Source of the DNA: Streptomyces sp. B3I8
GTDB taxonomy: Bacteria; Actinomycetota; Actinomycetes; Streptomycetales; Streptomycetaceae
Assembly (NCBI RefSeq): GCF_030816915.1
Contig: NZ_JAUSYN010000002.1
Coordinates: forward strand, 2,865,501 to 2,929,500
DNA: 64,000 bases
Direction: 5' to 3'
Every line of letters begins with the position of its first letter. Positions within the stretch are counted from its first letter, which is position 1. Below are positions 38,652 through 47,269 of this stretch, one piece after another. The notes under the pieces were generated by a model, which worked only from the letters and a program-made list of their open reading frames with translations, was not told where the DNA came from and did not search any database. The position numbers and the translations under genes are program-made.

Positions 38652-38663
38652 CCTAAATTTAGG
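38652..38663. promoter_or_regulatory. AT-rich palindrome in divergent WhiJ-type promoter
   Basis: CCTAAATTTAGG (38652-38663), a perfect 12-bp palindrome in otherwise GC-rich DNA. It lies between the divergent ATPase and XRE genes, 76 bases before the XRE start. A likely binding site of the XRE regulator, inferred. Confidence 0.65.
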
Positions 38664-38738
38664 ACTCCGCAAGTCGCTGCCGTAATCTCCCCCTGAACGA
38701 GTAACCGCCGCAGGAGCTTGAGGGCAAGGGGGAGCGTC

Positions 38739-39590
38739 ATGCCGCGTCGACGTCAGCCGACCGCGCGCCAGGTGCGATTGGGCATCGAGCTGCGGAAACT
38801 CCGCGAGGCGGCGGGGCTGAAAGCGCGCGAGGCCGCGGCGCTGCTCGGCGCCGACTCCGTACAGATGAGCCAGATCGAGGCGGGCATCGCAGGCGTGAGT
38901 GAGGAGCGCGTACGACGTCTCGCCGCACATTACGGCTGTGTGGACGTGGAATTGGTCAACGCCTTGGTCGCGATGGCGACGGACCGGACGCGCGGCTGGT
39001 GGGAGGAGTACCGGGGTGCGCTGCCGGATTCGTTTCTCGACCTGTCCGAGTTGGAGCACCATGCCACGTACCGGTGGGACATGGACTTCTTGTTCATCCC
39101 CGGTCTGCTGCAGATCGAGGACTACTCCCGCGCTCTCTTCGCGGACAGAGTTCCCGCCCTGCCCGAGAGAGATCTCGACCTGCGCGTACGCCACCGAGTG
39201 CAACGCAGAGCGGTCATCGAAGGCCCGACCCCGATTCCCTATGTCGCCATCATCCACGAGGCGGCACTCCGCATCAGAGCATGTGATCGAGTCGCCTCAC
39301 GCAGACAACTCGCCCACGTGCTCGACCTGTCGGAAGCGGACCACATCACCGTCCGAGTCGTTCCCCTGGACCTGGACAGCTTCGCCAGCGCCGGGGCCAC
39401 CATGGTGTATGCGGGCGGAGCCGTCTCCAAGCTGGACACCGTCGTGCGCGACGCACCCCACGGCACGGTCTTCATCGATGCCGAGGCGCAACTGGGGACC
39501 TTTCGCGCTCACTTCCATAGGGTAGAAGCACGGTCTCTCGCACAAGGCCCCTCGCGGGACCTCATCCACAAGCTGGCGAAGGAGCTGTGA
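38739..39590 (+). CDS. XRE-family regulator with DUF5753 (WhiJ-type)
   Basis: A 283-residue protein. The N-terminal helix-turn-helix (LRKLREAAGLKAREAAALLGADSVQMSQIEAG) is followed by a DUF5753 domain (residues about 90-280; YRWDMDFLFIPGLLQIEDYS, and DAPHGTVFIDAEAQLGTF). The layout and the following DUF397 gene match WhiJ/AbaA-type systems that influence sporulation and antibiotic production. ATG at 38739 has GGGGGAG. Confidence 0.9.
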   Translation: MPRRRQPTARQVRLGIELRKLREAAGLKAREAAALLGADSVQMSQIEAGIAGVSEERVRRLAAHYGCVDVELVNALVAMATDRTRGWWEEYRGALPDSFLDLSELEHHATYRWDMDFLFIPGLLQIEDYSRALFADRVPALPERDLDLRVRHRVQRRAVIEGPTPIPYVAIIHEAALRIRACDRVASRRQLAHVLDLSEADHITVRVVPLDLDSFASAGATMVYAGGAVSKLDTVVRDAPHGTVFIDAEAQLGTFRAHFHRVEARSLAQGPSRDLIHKLAKEL

Positions 39591-39597
39591 AGCGCAC

Positions 39598-39804
39598 ATG
39601 GGCACCCAGTGGAACTGGCAGAAGTCGTCCTACTCCGGTGGCGGCGACGGCAACGCCTGCGTCGAGCTAGCCGCCGGTCCCGCCACCCTCCACCTCCGCG
39701 AGAGCGACGACCCGGACGTGCGCCTCACCACCACGCCCGTCGCCCTGGCCCACCTCCTGCACCGCATACGTCACGGCGTCGTCATGACTGGCACTCCGTC
39801 GTGA
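39598..39804 (+). CDS. DUF397 protein (WhiJ-associated)
   Basis: A 68-residue protein with the family hallmark WNWQKSSYSGGGDGNACVELA at the N-terminus, and a C-terminal helix (VALAHLLHRIRHG). It starts eight bases after the XRE stop, so it is co-transcribed. DUF397 proteins are thought to modulate the partner XRE protein. The 3' end overlaps the convergent membrane-protein stop by 23 bases. Confidence 0.9.
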   Translation: MGTQWNWQKSSYSGGGDGNACVELAAGPATLHLRESDDPDVRLTTTPVALAHLLHRIRHGVVMTGTPS

Positions 39805-40288
39805 TGTGCAGTGACGACCAGGCCTGCTCGTCCTTCTTCACCATGGCGCCCTTGGCCGTCTTGGCGTTCAGGCTGATGGACACCCCGTCGGGTCCACAGA
39901 CGTAGTGCTTCGTGTGGGAGACGTGCGCGGAGAACCGCACCTTGGTGTCACCGTGCAGATCGAGCCCTTTGGTGACGATGCTGTCGCCCTCGACCAGTCG
40001 CCAGGTCTTGCCGCCCACGTCGTAGTAGTACGTGCTCCCCTTGATGTACTCGACGTCGTCCGTCAGTACGGCCTTGACCGTCGTCGTGGGCTGCTTGACC
40101 GCCCCGACGTCGTGGTAGTCGAGGGTGTAGGTCACCTTGGACGGGACGTTCCCGCGTACGCGGTCCACCAGGTCGGGTATGGAGTCGGGGTTGTACAGGA
40201 CCGCCGCCACCACGCCGCAGCCGCCGGTGATCCACGCCGCGAGCACCAGGTGATGCTTCCACTCCCACTTACCGCTGTCGCTGCTCAC
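39782..40288 (-). CDS. Membrane-anchored protein of unknown function
   Basis: A 168-residue protein. One hydrophobic segment at residues about 12-32 (LVLAAWITGGCGVVAAVLYN) is followed by an external domain of beta type with Lys/Asp/Thr, for example VTYTLDYHDVGAV and GSTYYYDVGGKTWRLVEGDS. One Cys near the end pairs possibly with one in YVCGPDG. No known family recognised. GTG at 40288 has GGGG. It follows a lipoprotein gene after a strong hairpin. Confidence 0.7.
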   Translation of the reverse strand: MSSDSGKWEWKHHLVLAAWITGGCGVVAAVLYNPDSIPDLVDRVRGNVPSKVTYTLDYHDVGAVKQPTTTVKAVLTDDVEYIKGSTYYYDVGGKTWRLVEGDSIVTKGLDLHGDTKVRFSAHVSHTKHYVCGPDGVSISLNAKTAKGAMVKKDEQAWSSLHITTECQS

Positions 40289-40366
40289 GGCACCAGCCCC
40301 CCGCCCCACGCACCACCGAGCCGACCGGCCCCAAGTCCGGCCAGAAGTGGCGGAATTGTACACAGG

Positions 40367-40403
40367 CGGGGGCGGGACCGGCGTGCCCCCGGTCCCGCCC
40401 CCG
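40367..40403 (-). terminator. Terminator of the lipoprotein gene
   Basis: A perfect 15-bp stem, CGGGGGCGGGACCGG (40367-40381) with 40389-40403, and a seven-base loop, 17 bases past the lipoprotein stop. Confidence 0.85.
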
Positions 40404-40420
40404 CCCGGCCGTCCGGCCGC

Positions 40421-41203
40421 TCAGCCCAGCTTCTTCGCTTGGGTCTCCACCAGGACCGTCGGGAACTCGAAGTCCCCGCCCTTCAGCAGGGCCGCGGGGT
40501 TGACGCTGCTCACGTACGCGACCGTCGTGCCCGTGCGGAAGGCGGTCACCTTCATCGGGCCGGGCTTGGGCATGCCGTCCTGCTGGACCGCCGCGGTGAA
40601 GGCGACGGCCTCGTCGCCCGCCTCGGGGGCGGTGTCGGCGGCGACCTTGGTGAGCTTCTGCTCGGCGCCCATCGCGGTGAAGGTGTAGCCGCCCGCGCAG
40701 GCGGTGACGCTCTTGCCGATCGACGCCAGCGCCTTCTTCGCGGCGGCCTCGTCGGCGTAGGAGGCGAGGGTGATGACGGACGTCGTCGTGTCGAACGCCG
40801 CGTCCACGGCGGCGTCGACGTCCTTCTCGGCGCCGGCCGGTGCCTTCTTCTTGCCGGTGGCCCGGCGCTGCACGGTCGCCTTCGGGTCGTCGAGGGCGAC
40901 GCCGGACAGGGAGAGGCTGAGCGGTGCGCAGTCCTCGCGCTTGGAGGCGACCTTGTCCGCGGTGACCGTCTCCTCCTTGGTCGGCTCGCTGACCAGGAAG
41001 CCCTTGACGTCGGTCTTCGTCAGCGCCTTCGACGTCAGCCCGGCGGCGCTCAGCGGCGCGGCCGCCGCGGCGGAGGCGGGGGCCTTGGCCCCGTCGGACG
41101 TGGAGGAGTCGGAGGAGTCGGAGTCCGTACCGCCGCAGGCGGTGAGCAGGACGGCCGCGAGGGCGACGAAGGGGACGGTGGCGGGCAGGATGTGTCTGGG
41201 CAA
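40421..41203 (-). CDS. Putative lipoprotein
   Basis: A 260-residue exported protein: signal peptide (PATVPFVALAAVLLTAC), lipobox LTAC with acylated Cys at residue 23, then a Ser/Asp/Ala-rich linker (residues 25-60). The rest is one domain of unknown family with two more Cys (REDCAPL and TACAGGYTF) that could form a disulfide. The start is an unusual TTG at 41203, chosen because GGTGAGG lies seven bases before it and it begins the signal peptide. Monocistronic. Confidence 0.82.
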   Translation of the reverse strand: MPRHILPATVPFVALAAVLLTACGGTDSDSSDSSTSDGAKAPASAAAAAPLSAAGLTSKALTKTDVKGFLVSEPTKEETVTADKVASKREDCAPLSLSLSGVALDDPKATVQRRATGKKKAPAGAEKDVDAAVDAAFDTTTSVITLASYADEAAAKKALASIGKSVTACAGGYTFTAMGAEQKLTKVAADTAPEAGDEAVAFTAAVQQDGMPKPGPMKVTAFRTGTTVAYVSSVNPAALLKGGDFEFPTVLVETQAKKLG

Positions 41204-41574
41204 GGGGATGCCTCACCTTTCGGGCAGCGCTTTTGAGCGAAGTTCAACAAGTGATGGTCAGGACTTTACTTGCGGCTTCACAGAAAACACACCCGGGTGT
41301 CCCGTCGTCCCTCGTCGGGGCCCTGGGGGGCACTCCGGGGAATCCTCACGCGAAGGCCCTGTGAAGGTCTCAAACAGTGGGCCGAACCAAGGGGTTGACA
41401 GCTCACAGACTGCTAAGATCATCGCACGTTCAGTAGGCTGACGGCGCGTCACGTGTTGACCGCGCACGGGGGACAGTCTCTAGGGCCCCATCGCGAGGGG
41501 CAGCGACCGTGGCCTGCCGGCCCAGGCCCGGGCTCACGGTCGCCCCTGTCGCGAGGCGACTTGAAGAGAGTCTC
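41204..41574. promoter_or_regulatory. Divergent control region of lipoprotein and conservon
   Basis: No gene in these 371 bases. Visible elements are the palindrome ACACCCGGGTGT (41289-41300), TTGACA (41395-41400) and, 16 bases on, GATCAT, a plausible promoter for the conservon. The rest shows nothing clear. Confidence 0.55.
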
Positions 41575-42843
41575 ATGACGTCTTTGATCCAGGACCCACT
41601 CCTGTGGGTCTTGCTGGCGGTACTTCTCGCTGCGGTCTTCGCGGTGTTGAAGGCCCGCCGCACCAACATGGCACTCCGCAGACAGAACGAGAACCTGCGC
41701 GGCGCCCGGGACGGCCTCCAGGGAGAACGCAACCAGCTCTACACCGACTACGCCGCCCTGCGTACCCAGCACTCCGACGCCCTCGCGGAGGTGCGCCAGG
41801 ACGCCGAGGCGGAGACCAAGGACGTGCTGAAGTCCGCGATGCGCACCCTTCAGGTGCTCGCGGACGAGCAGCAGCACGTCATCGACAAGGCACAGCGCAA
41901 GTACGGCGACGACTCCGAGATCCTCGCCGACCTGATGCTCGTGGACCACACCAACAGCCAGTTCAGCCGCCGCGCCCAGGGCATCGCGGTGCTGTGCGGC
42001 GGTTGGCTCGGCCGGCGCGAGACCATCGCCTCGGTCTACGACGTGGCCCGCAGCGCGCAGGGGCGGATCAAGCACTTCGACCGGGTCCGCATCAACTCGC
42101 AGGTGAACGTCTCGGTCGCGCCCAGGGCCGTGGAGCCCGTGGCGGTGGTCCTGGCCGAGCTGCTGGCCAACGCCACCAACTACAGCGCGCCCGGCACGCC
42201 CGTCGAGATCAACATCCAGTCCGTGTCGACCGGCGTCTGCGTGATTGTCGACGACGCGGGCCTCGGCATGAGCCAGGAGGAGAAGGACCGGGCCGCCGAG
42301 CTGCTCGACCCCAAGGGGCCTGTCGCCATCACCGGCCTCGGCAACCCCCCCAAGTTCGGTTTCGCCGTCTCGGGGATGCTCGCCGCCCGCTACGGCTTCA
42401 AGGTGTCTGTCGACTCCGTGTCCCCCTACGGCGGCGTACGTGCGGTGATTCTTCTGCCCGAGAACCTGCTGACCACCAATGTGCCCGAGCCGGAGGAGTC
42501 CGGTGCGGCGGGTCACGGTTACCCGGACGGGCAGTCCACGACGCCGGGGCCGACGCCCGTACCGGACCCGGAGCCGATGGCGCCGCCGCAGCGGCTGACG
42601 TCGATGGCGACCCCGGCCCACCACGCGGCACCCGCCCGGCCGCTGGGCACCACGGTCGGCGGTCTGCCCAAACGGCGTCGCATCAGTTCGGTCTCCGTGG
42701 TCCCGTTCCCCGTCGAGGAGACGGAGCGGGAACCGGAGCCGGACCACGGCGGCCAGGTCACCGCGGCGCGCATCTCGGCGTTCGCCCGCGGCACGCAGCT
42801 CGGTCGGAACACCCCCTCCACGGAAGGACCCGAAGACCAGTGA
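41575..42843 (+). CDS. cvnA: Conservon sensor kinase-like protein CvnA
   Basis: A 422-residue protein. An N-terminal membrane segment (DPLLWVLLAVLLAAVFAVL), a coiled region to about residue 90, then a GHKL ATPase (AVVLAELLANATNYSAPGTPV N box; DDAGLGMS G1; GFAVSGMLAARYGFKVSV) and a Pro-rich tail. It replaces a classic histidine box, as in other conservons, where CvnA acts with CvnB-D as a receptor-like complex. ATG at 41575 follows GAAGAGAG. First of four overlapping genes. Confidence 0.92.
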   Translation: MTSLIQDPLLWVLLAVLLAAVFAVLKARRTNMALRRQNENLRGARDGLQGERNQLYTDYAALRTQHSDALAEVRQDAEAETKDVLKSAMRTLQVLADEQQHVIDKAQRKYGDDSEILADLMLVDHTNSQFSRRAQGIAVLCGGWLGRRETIASVYDVARSAQGRIKHFDRVRINSQVNVSVAPRAVEPVAVVLAELLANATNYSAPGTPVEINIQSVSTGVCVIVDDAGLGMSQEEKDRAAELLDPKGPVAITGLGNPPKFGFAVSGMLAARYGFKVSVDSVSPYGGVRAVILLPENLLTTNVPEPEESGAAGHGYPDGQSTTPGPTPVPDPEPMAPPQRLTSMATPAHHAAPARPLGTTVGGLPKRRRISSVSVVPFPVEETEREPEPDHGGQVTAARISAFARGTQLGRNTPSTEGPEDQ

Positions 42844-43241
42844 ATCCCGACCTGTCGTGGGTGCTGAACGACGTGCTCCAGGTGCGCGGCGCCCGGCACG
42901 CGATCCTCGTATCGGCCGACGGCCTGCTGCTGGAGCGCTCCAGCGACATCGGCCGCGACGAGGCGGAGACCAACGCCGCCGCCATGAGCTCCATGCAGTC
43001 GCTGAGCCGGGCCGTGGCCCCGTTCGTGTCCGGCGGGAACGGCGTCTGGAAGCAGACGCTGATCGAGTACGACGGCGGCTGGATCTTCCTGATCGCCGCG
43101 GGCCAGGGCGCCTACCTGGCGGTGTCGGCGGCCCTCGACGTCGACATGGAGTCGATGTCGTTCCGGATGCAGCAGCAGGTGAGCGCGCTGGGCAAGGCGA
43201 TGACCACACCGCCCCGCCAGAGCGCGGGTGCGGACGTATGA
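42840..43241 (+). CDS. cvnB: Conservon protein CvnB (roadblock/LC7)
   Basis: A 133-residue roadblock/LC7-domain protein: LSWVLNDVLQVRGARHAILVSADGLLLERSS, then a central Gly-rich strand (GGWIFLIAAGQGAYLAV). It works with the GTPase CvnD. The GTG overlaps the cvnA stop by four bases (GTGA). Confidence 0.92.
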   Translation: MNPDLSWVLNDVLQVRGARHAILVSADGLLLERSSDIGRDEAETNAAAMSSMQSLSRAVAPFVSGGNGVWKQTLIEYDGGWIFLIAAGQGAYLAVSAALDVDMESMSFRMQQQVSALGKAMTTPPRQSAGADV

Positions 43242-43612
43242 CCAGGCCGGACGAGGAAGCCGCGGTCACCGGTCACTTCGTACGCTCCTACGTCATCACC
43301 GGCGGCCGGCGTCTGCCGGAGGCGGACGAGCTGTCCCTGCACACCCTGGTGACGCTCGCCCCCGACGCCGAGCTGCCGCTCGGGGCGTCCCCGGAGGTGC
43401 GCGAGATCTGGGAGCTGTGCGCGGGCGGCTACCTGGCCGTAGCGGAGGTCTCCGCCCACCTCGGGCTGCCCGTGGGGGTGGCCCGGCTGCTGCTGACCGA
43501 TTTATACGAACAGGGCCATCTGCTGCGCCGCGCCGCACCGCCGCGCGCGCAGCTCGTCGACCGAGAAACCATCGAGAAGGTGCTGCATGGACTCCAAACC
43601 CGTTATGGATGA
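43238..43612 (+). CDS. cvnC: Conservon protein CvnC (DUF742)
   Basis: A 124-residue DUF742 protein: VRSYVITGGRRLPEADELSL at the N-terminus, LCAGGYLAVAEVSAHLGLPVGVARLLLTDL as the winged-helix-like core. The ATG overlaps the cvnB stop by four bases. Function in the conservon complex is not established beyond association. Confidence 0.92.
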   Translation: MTRPDEEAAVTGHFVRSYVITGGRRLPEADELSLHTLVTLAPDAELPLGASPEVREIWELCAGGYLAVAEVSAHLGLPVGVARLLLTDLYEQGHLLRRAAPPRAQLVDRETIEKVLHGLQTRYG

Positions 43613-44216
43613 GCGCGTGGACACCCGCAGCACCCCTGCCGGCCGCAACCCGGGGATGTATGTCTCCGACGCGGTGACCACCACCGCGAAGATCCTCGTC
43701 GTGGGCCACTTCGCCGTGGGCAAGACCACGCTCATCGGATCGCTGTCGGAGATCACCCCGCTGCGCACCGAGGAGAAGATGACGGAGGCGTCCAGCCAGG
43801 TGGACGACCTGCGCGGGGTGCCGGACAAGGTGACCACCACCGTGGCGCTGGACTTCGGCCGGCTCACCCTCAGCGACGAGCTGGTGCTGTACCTGTTCGG
43901 CACCCCCGGGCAGCAGCGGTTCATGCAGCTCTGGGAGGACATGGCGCGCGGCGCGCTGGGCGCGCTGATCCTGGTGGACCCCTCGCGGCTCGCCGACTCC
44001 TTCCCGGTGATCGACCTGGTGGAGAAGTACGGCCTGGAGTACGCCATCGCCGTCAACTCCTTCGACCCGTCCGCGCGGTTCGGCAAGGAGGAGATCCGCG
44101 AGGCGCTGGACCTGCTGCCGGACACCCCCGTCGAGTACTGCGACGCACGGGACCAGCGCTCCTCCGGCCACGCGCTGATCGCCCTCGTGCGGCACCTGCT
44201 CACCCGGGTGTCCTGA
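43587..44216 (+). CDS. cvnD: Conservon small GTPase CvnD
   Basis: A 209-residue Ras-like GTPase: GHFAVGKTTLIGSLSE (P-loop), TTVALDFGR (switch I), FGTPGQQRF (switch II), and NSFDPSARFG in place of NKxD, a conservon trait. The ATG lies inside cvnC (26-base overlap). It likely cycles with CvnA/CvnB in signal relay. Confidence 0.93.
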   Translation: MDSKPVMDERVDTRSTPAGRNPGMYVSDAVTTTAKILVVGHFAVGKTTLIGSLSEITPLRTEEKMTEASSQVDDLRGVPDKVTTTVALDFGRLTLSDELVLYLFGTPGQQRFMQLWEDMARGALGALILVDPSRLADSFPVIDLVEKYGLEYAIAVNSFDPSARFGKEEIREALDLLPDTPVEYCDARDQRSSGHALIALVRHLLTRVS

Positions 44217-44256
44217 ACACCCCCCGTACCACTTCCGCCCCCGAAGGAACTCCCTC

Positions 44257-45645
44257 ATGGACCACCAGCAACCGGCCGGCAGCCCCGGCGCCGCCTCGAG
44301 ATGCCCGATGCACGGCGCCGACTTCGCGGCCGACCCGCACCTGGTCTACGACCAGCTGCGCGCCCAGGGCCCGGCGGCGCCCGTCGAGATCGCGCCCGGT
44401 GTGAACGCCACCCTGGTCACCGGATACGAGACCGCCCTGCGCGTCCTGCAGAGCCCGCAGCTCTTCGTGCGGGACTCGCGGCGCTGGAGGGACCTGAACG
44501 AGGGCCGCATCTCCCTGGACAGCCCCGTCCTGCCGATGATGGCGTACCGGCCCAACTGCCTGTTCACCGACGGAGCCGTGCACCTGCGGCTGCGCAAGGC
44601 GGTCACCGAGAGCCTGGACCGGCTGAACATCACCCGGATCCGCCGGGACGTCGAGCCGATCGCCGCGTACCTCATCGACCAGTTCAGCGAGCGCGGCCGG
44701 GCCGACCTGCTGCACGACTACGCCAAACTGCTGCCGCTGCTGCTGTTCAACAAGCTGTTCGGCTGCCCGGCCGACATCGGCGACCGGCTGACCGGCGCCA
44801 TGGCCGCGCTGTTCGAGGCGCAGGAGGCGAGCGAGGCGCTGCGCGCCAACGAGGAGCTCAACGCCTCCTTGATGGAGCTGATCGCGCTCAAGCGGCGCGA
44901 GCCCGGCGACGACATGACCTCGTGGCTGATCCAGCACGGGGCGGGTCTGACGGACGAGGAGCTCAAGGACCAGTTGGTGATGCTGATGGGCGCCGGCATC
45001 GAGCCGGAGCGCAACCTCATCTCCAACACCCTGCTGACGCTGCTGACCGAGGACTCCTCCGGCCGCGGCACCGGCATGCTGATCGAGGAGGCGCTCGACC
45101 AGGTCCTGTGGAACGACCCGCCGATCGCCAACTACGCCACCCACTTCCCCGTGCAGGACGTGGATCTCGGCGGCACGGTCGTGGAGGCGGGCTCACCGGT
45201 CATGATCAGCTTCGCGGGTGCCAACACGGACCCGGCGCTGAAGGAGGCCCGGCAGGCGCGCAGCGCGGGCGCCCACCTGGCCTGGGGTGCCGGGCCGCAC
45301 GCCTGCCCCGCGAAGTCGCCGGCGCAGGTGATCGCGGTGGCGGCGGTCGAGGCGATCCTCAACGCCCTGCCCGATCTCCAGCTCGCCGTGCCCGCCGCGC
45401 AGTTGCAGTGGCGTCCGGGCCTCTTCCACCGGGCGCTGGTGGCGCTGCCGGTCCGGTTCAGCCCGACGCCCGCGACCCGGGTGGCCGCGGCCCTCGGCCA
45501 CGGTGCCATGCCGGCGTCCCGGCCGGCCCCCGCCGAGCAGCCGATGCGGTCCGCCGCGCCGGCGGCCCCGCGCTCGGCGGAGCCGCAGCGGTCGGGCCGC
45601 AAGGGCGGCTTCTGGAGCACGTTCCTGGACCTGTTCCGGGTGTGA
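44257..45645 (+). CDS. Cytochrome P450 of CYP157 type (no EXXR) in conservon
   Basis: A 462-residue P450-fold protein. The heme Cys is at about residue 350 in WGAGPHACPAKSPA. The K-helix reads ALDQVLWNDP (about residue 280), without the E-x-x-R pair. The I-helix reads MGAGIEPERN, without the usual acid-Thr pair. Both are traits of the CYP157 family, known as conservon partners whose catalytic role is doubtful. A Pro/Ala tail ends in KGGFWSTFLDLFRV. ATG at 44257 follows GAAGGAA. Confidence 0.9.
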   Translation: MDHQQPAGSPGAASRCPMHGADFAADPHLVYDQLRAQGPAAPVEIAPGVNATLVTGYETALRVLQSPQLFVRDSRRWRDLNEGRISLDSPVLPMMAYRPNCLFTDGAVHLRLRKAVTESLDRLNITRIRRDVEPIAAYLIDQFSERGRADLLHDYAKLLPLLLFNKLFGCPADIGDRLTGAMAALFEAQEASEALRANEELNASLMELIALKRREPGDDMTSWLIQHGAGLTDEELKDQLVMLMGAGIEPERNLISNTLLTLLTEDSSGRGTGMLIEEALDQVLWNDPPIANYATHFPVQDVDLGGTVVEAGSPVMISFAGANTDPALKEARQARSAGAHLAWGAGPHACPAKSPAQVIAVAAVEAILNALPDLQLAVPAAQLQWRPGLFHRALVALPVRFSPTPATRVAAALGHGAMPASRPAPAEQPMRSAAPAAPRSAEPQRSGRKGGFWSTFLDLFRV

Positions 45646-45749
45646 CGGGTGCGGCCGTCGCGACCGGTGTGTCCGGCGTGACGGTGTGCCGGGTGTGCCG
45701 GGTGAGACGGGTCCGGCAGGCCTGACGGAGTGACGGGTGTGACGCAGGT

Positions 45750-45789
45750 GGCGGGGGGTGCGGGCCGGGACAGGCCCGCACCCCCCGCC
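45750..45789 (+). terminator. Terminator of conservon operon
   Basis: A perfect 17-bp stem, GGCGGGGGGTGCGGGCC (45750-45766) with 45773-45789, and a six-base loop. It separates the conservon from the next P450 gene. Confidence 0.9.
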
Positions 45790-45973
45790 GCGTGAGCGTA
45801 CGTGTGCTCCTGTGAACAATTTTTGATCATTTGCGAGCGATGGCGACCGCCAAAAATCCACAATGTGCCACGGAATGTGACAGGAGCAACACGCAGTGGC
45901 GCATGCACACGGTAGGGGGAGGGGTAGGTTCCGCCGGTACGGGTAACGCGCTGCCCACCCGAAGGAGCTCCCC
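45790..45973 (+). promoter_or_regulatory. AT-rich promoter region of second P450 gene
   Basis: Contains ATTTTTGATCATTT, rare in this window, and the nine-base inverted repeat TGCTCCTGT (45805-45813) with ACAGGAGCA (45880-45888), 66 bases apart. Likely holds the promoter and a regulator site. AAGGAG precedes the GTG start. Confidence 0.5.
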
Positions 45974-47269
45974 GTGTCCGCCGTCGGTGACATACCCCGC
46001 ACCACCGTCGACCGCCGTACCGTCCTCTCCGTCCTCCGGCGGCTCCGCTCGCCCGAGGGCCAGGGCAACCCCCTCCCGCTCTGGGAGGAGTTCCGCGCAC
46101 TGGGCGACGTCGTCCCCGCTCCCTGGGGCGGCTACTTCGTCACCGGGTACGACGTCTGCAACCAGGTACTGCGCGACCGCACCTGGCACGTCCCCGACTT
46201 CGCCTGGCAGGACCGGCAGCCCGAACCGGGGCGCTGGGGGGCCGCCGCCACCCGCGAGATGGGCGGCACCCTCTCCCGCCTCAACGCCCCCGAGCACACC
46301 TGTCAGCGGCGGGCCCTGGGAAACCCCTTCGACCGGACCACCCTGCAGGGCCTGGCCCCGGTCGTGACCGGGCACGTCGACACCCTCCTCGACGACCTGG
46401 CCGCCCGGCTGAAGGCCGACGGCGAGGCCGACTTCCTCGCCACCGTCGCCGAGCCGCTGCCCATCCGGACCGTCGGCCACTGGCTCGGCCTGCCCCCCGA
46501 GGACCACGCGCGCATCGTGGACTTCGCGCACCGCCAGGTCTTCGCCCAGGAACTCACCCCCACCAAGAGCCAGTTGGAAATCTCGGCCGAGGCCACCGCC
46601 GAGATGCGGGAGTACTTCACCGAGCTGATCGCCCGCCGTCGCGCCGCACCGGGCGACGACGCGCTCTCCGGCTGGATCCGCCACTGGGACGCCGCCCACC
46701 CGGACGACCCGGCCGCCGCCGACCACGTCCTCTACCACCTGACCATGTTCATCACCATCGCCTCCATGGAGACCACCGCGACGACGATGTCCAACGCGGT
46801 GTGGCTGCTGGGCCGGGACCCCGGACGGTGGGCCTGGTTGCGGAAGCACCCGGAGTTCGTCGACGGGGCGATGGAGGAGACCCTGCGCTACGACCCGCCG
46901 GTGCACATCACCTCTCGCTACGCCGCCGAGGACACCGAACTGGCCGGGGTGCCCATGCCCCGCGACACGATGGTCCACGTCCTCTACGGCGCCGCCGCGC
47001 ACGACCCGCGCCGCAACCCCGACCCCGGGGCCTTCGACCCGACCCGGGCCGGGGCGCACCTCAGCTTCGGCGGGGGCGCGCACTACTGCCTGGGGGCGGC
47101 GCTCGCCCGGCTGGAGATCCGCACCCTGCTGACCAGGCTGCTGGAACGGTTCCCCACCCTGCGGCCGGTCTCCGCCCCCGCCTACGCGCCCCGGATGGTG
47201 TTCCGGCGCGTGACCTCCCTGAAAGTGACCGCCGTGAACGCCGTGAACGCCCTGGGGGCGACCGCATGA
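45974..47269 (+). CDS. Cytochrome P450
   Basis: A 431-residue P450 with all canonical motifs: I-helix SMETTATTMSN (acid-Thr pair), EETLR (EXXR), and FGGGAHYCLGAALARLE (heme Cys at about 372). The substrate is not identifiable. GTG at 45974 has AAGGAG. Its stop overlaps the crotonase start (ATGA), so the two enzymes are co-made. Located directly after a conservon with a CYP157, as in several Streptomyces conservons, but separated from it by a strong terminator. Confidence 0.93.
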   Translation: MSAVGDIPRTTVDRRTVLSVLRRLRSPEGQGNPLPLWEEFRALGDVVPAPWGGYFVTGYDVCNQVLRDRTWHVPDFAWQDRQPEPGRWGAAATREMGGTLSRLNAPEHTCQRRALGNPFDRTTLQGLAPVVTGHVDTLLDDLAARLKADGEADFLATVAEPLPIRTVGHWLGLPPEDHARIVDFAHRQVFAQELTPTKSQLEISAEATAEMREYFTELIARRRAAPGDDALSGWIRHWDAAHPDDPAAADHVLYHLTMFITIASMETTATTMSNAVWLLGRDPGRWAWLRKHPEFVDGAMEETLRYDPPVHITSRYAAEDTELAGVPMPRDTMVHVLYGAAAHDPRRNPDPGAFDPTRAGAHLSFGGGAHYCLGAALARLEIRTLLTRLLERFPTLRPVSAPAYAPRMVFRRVTSLKVTAVNAVNALGATA

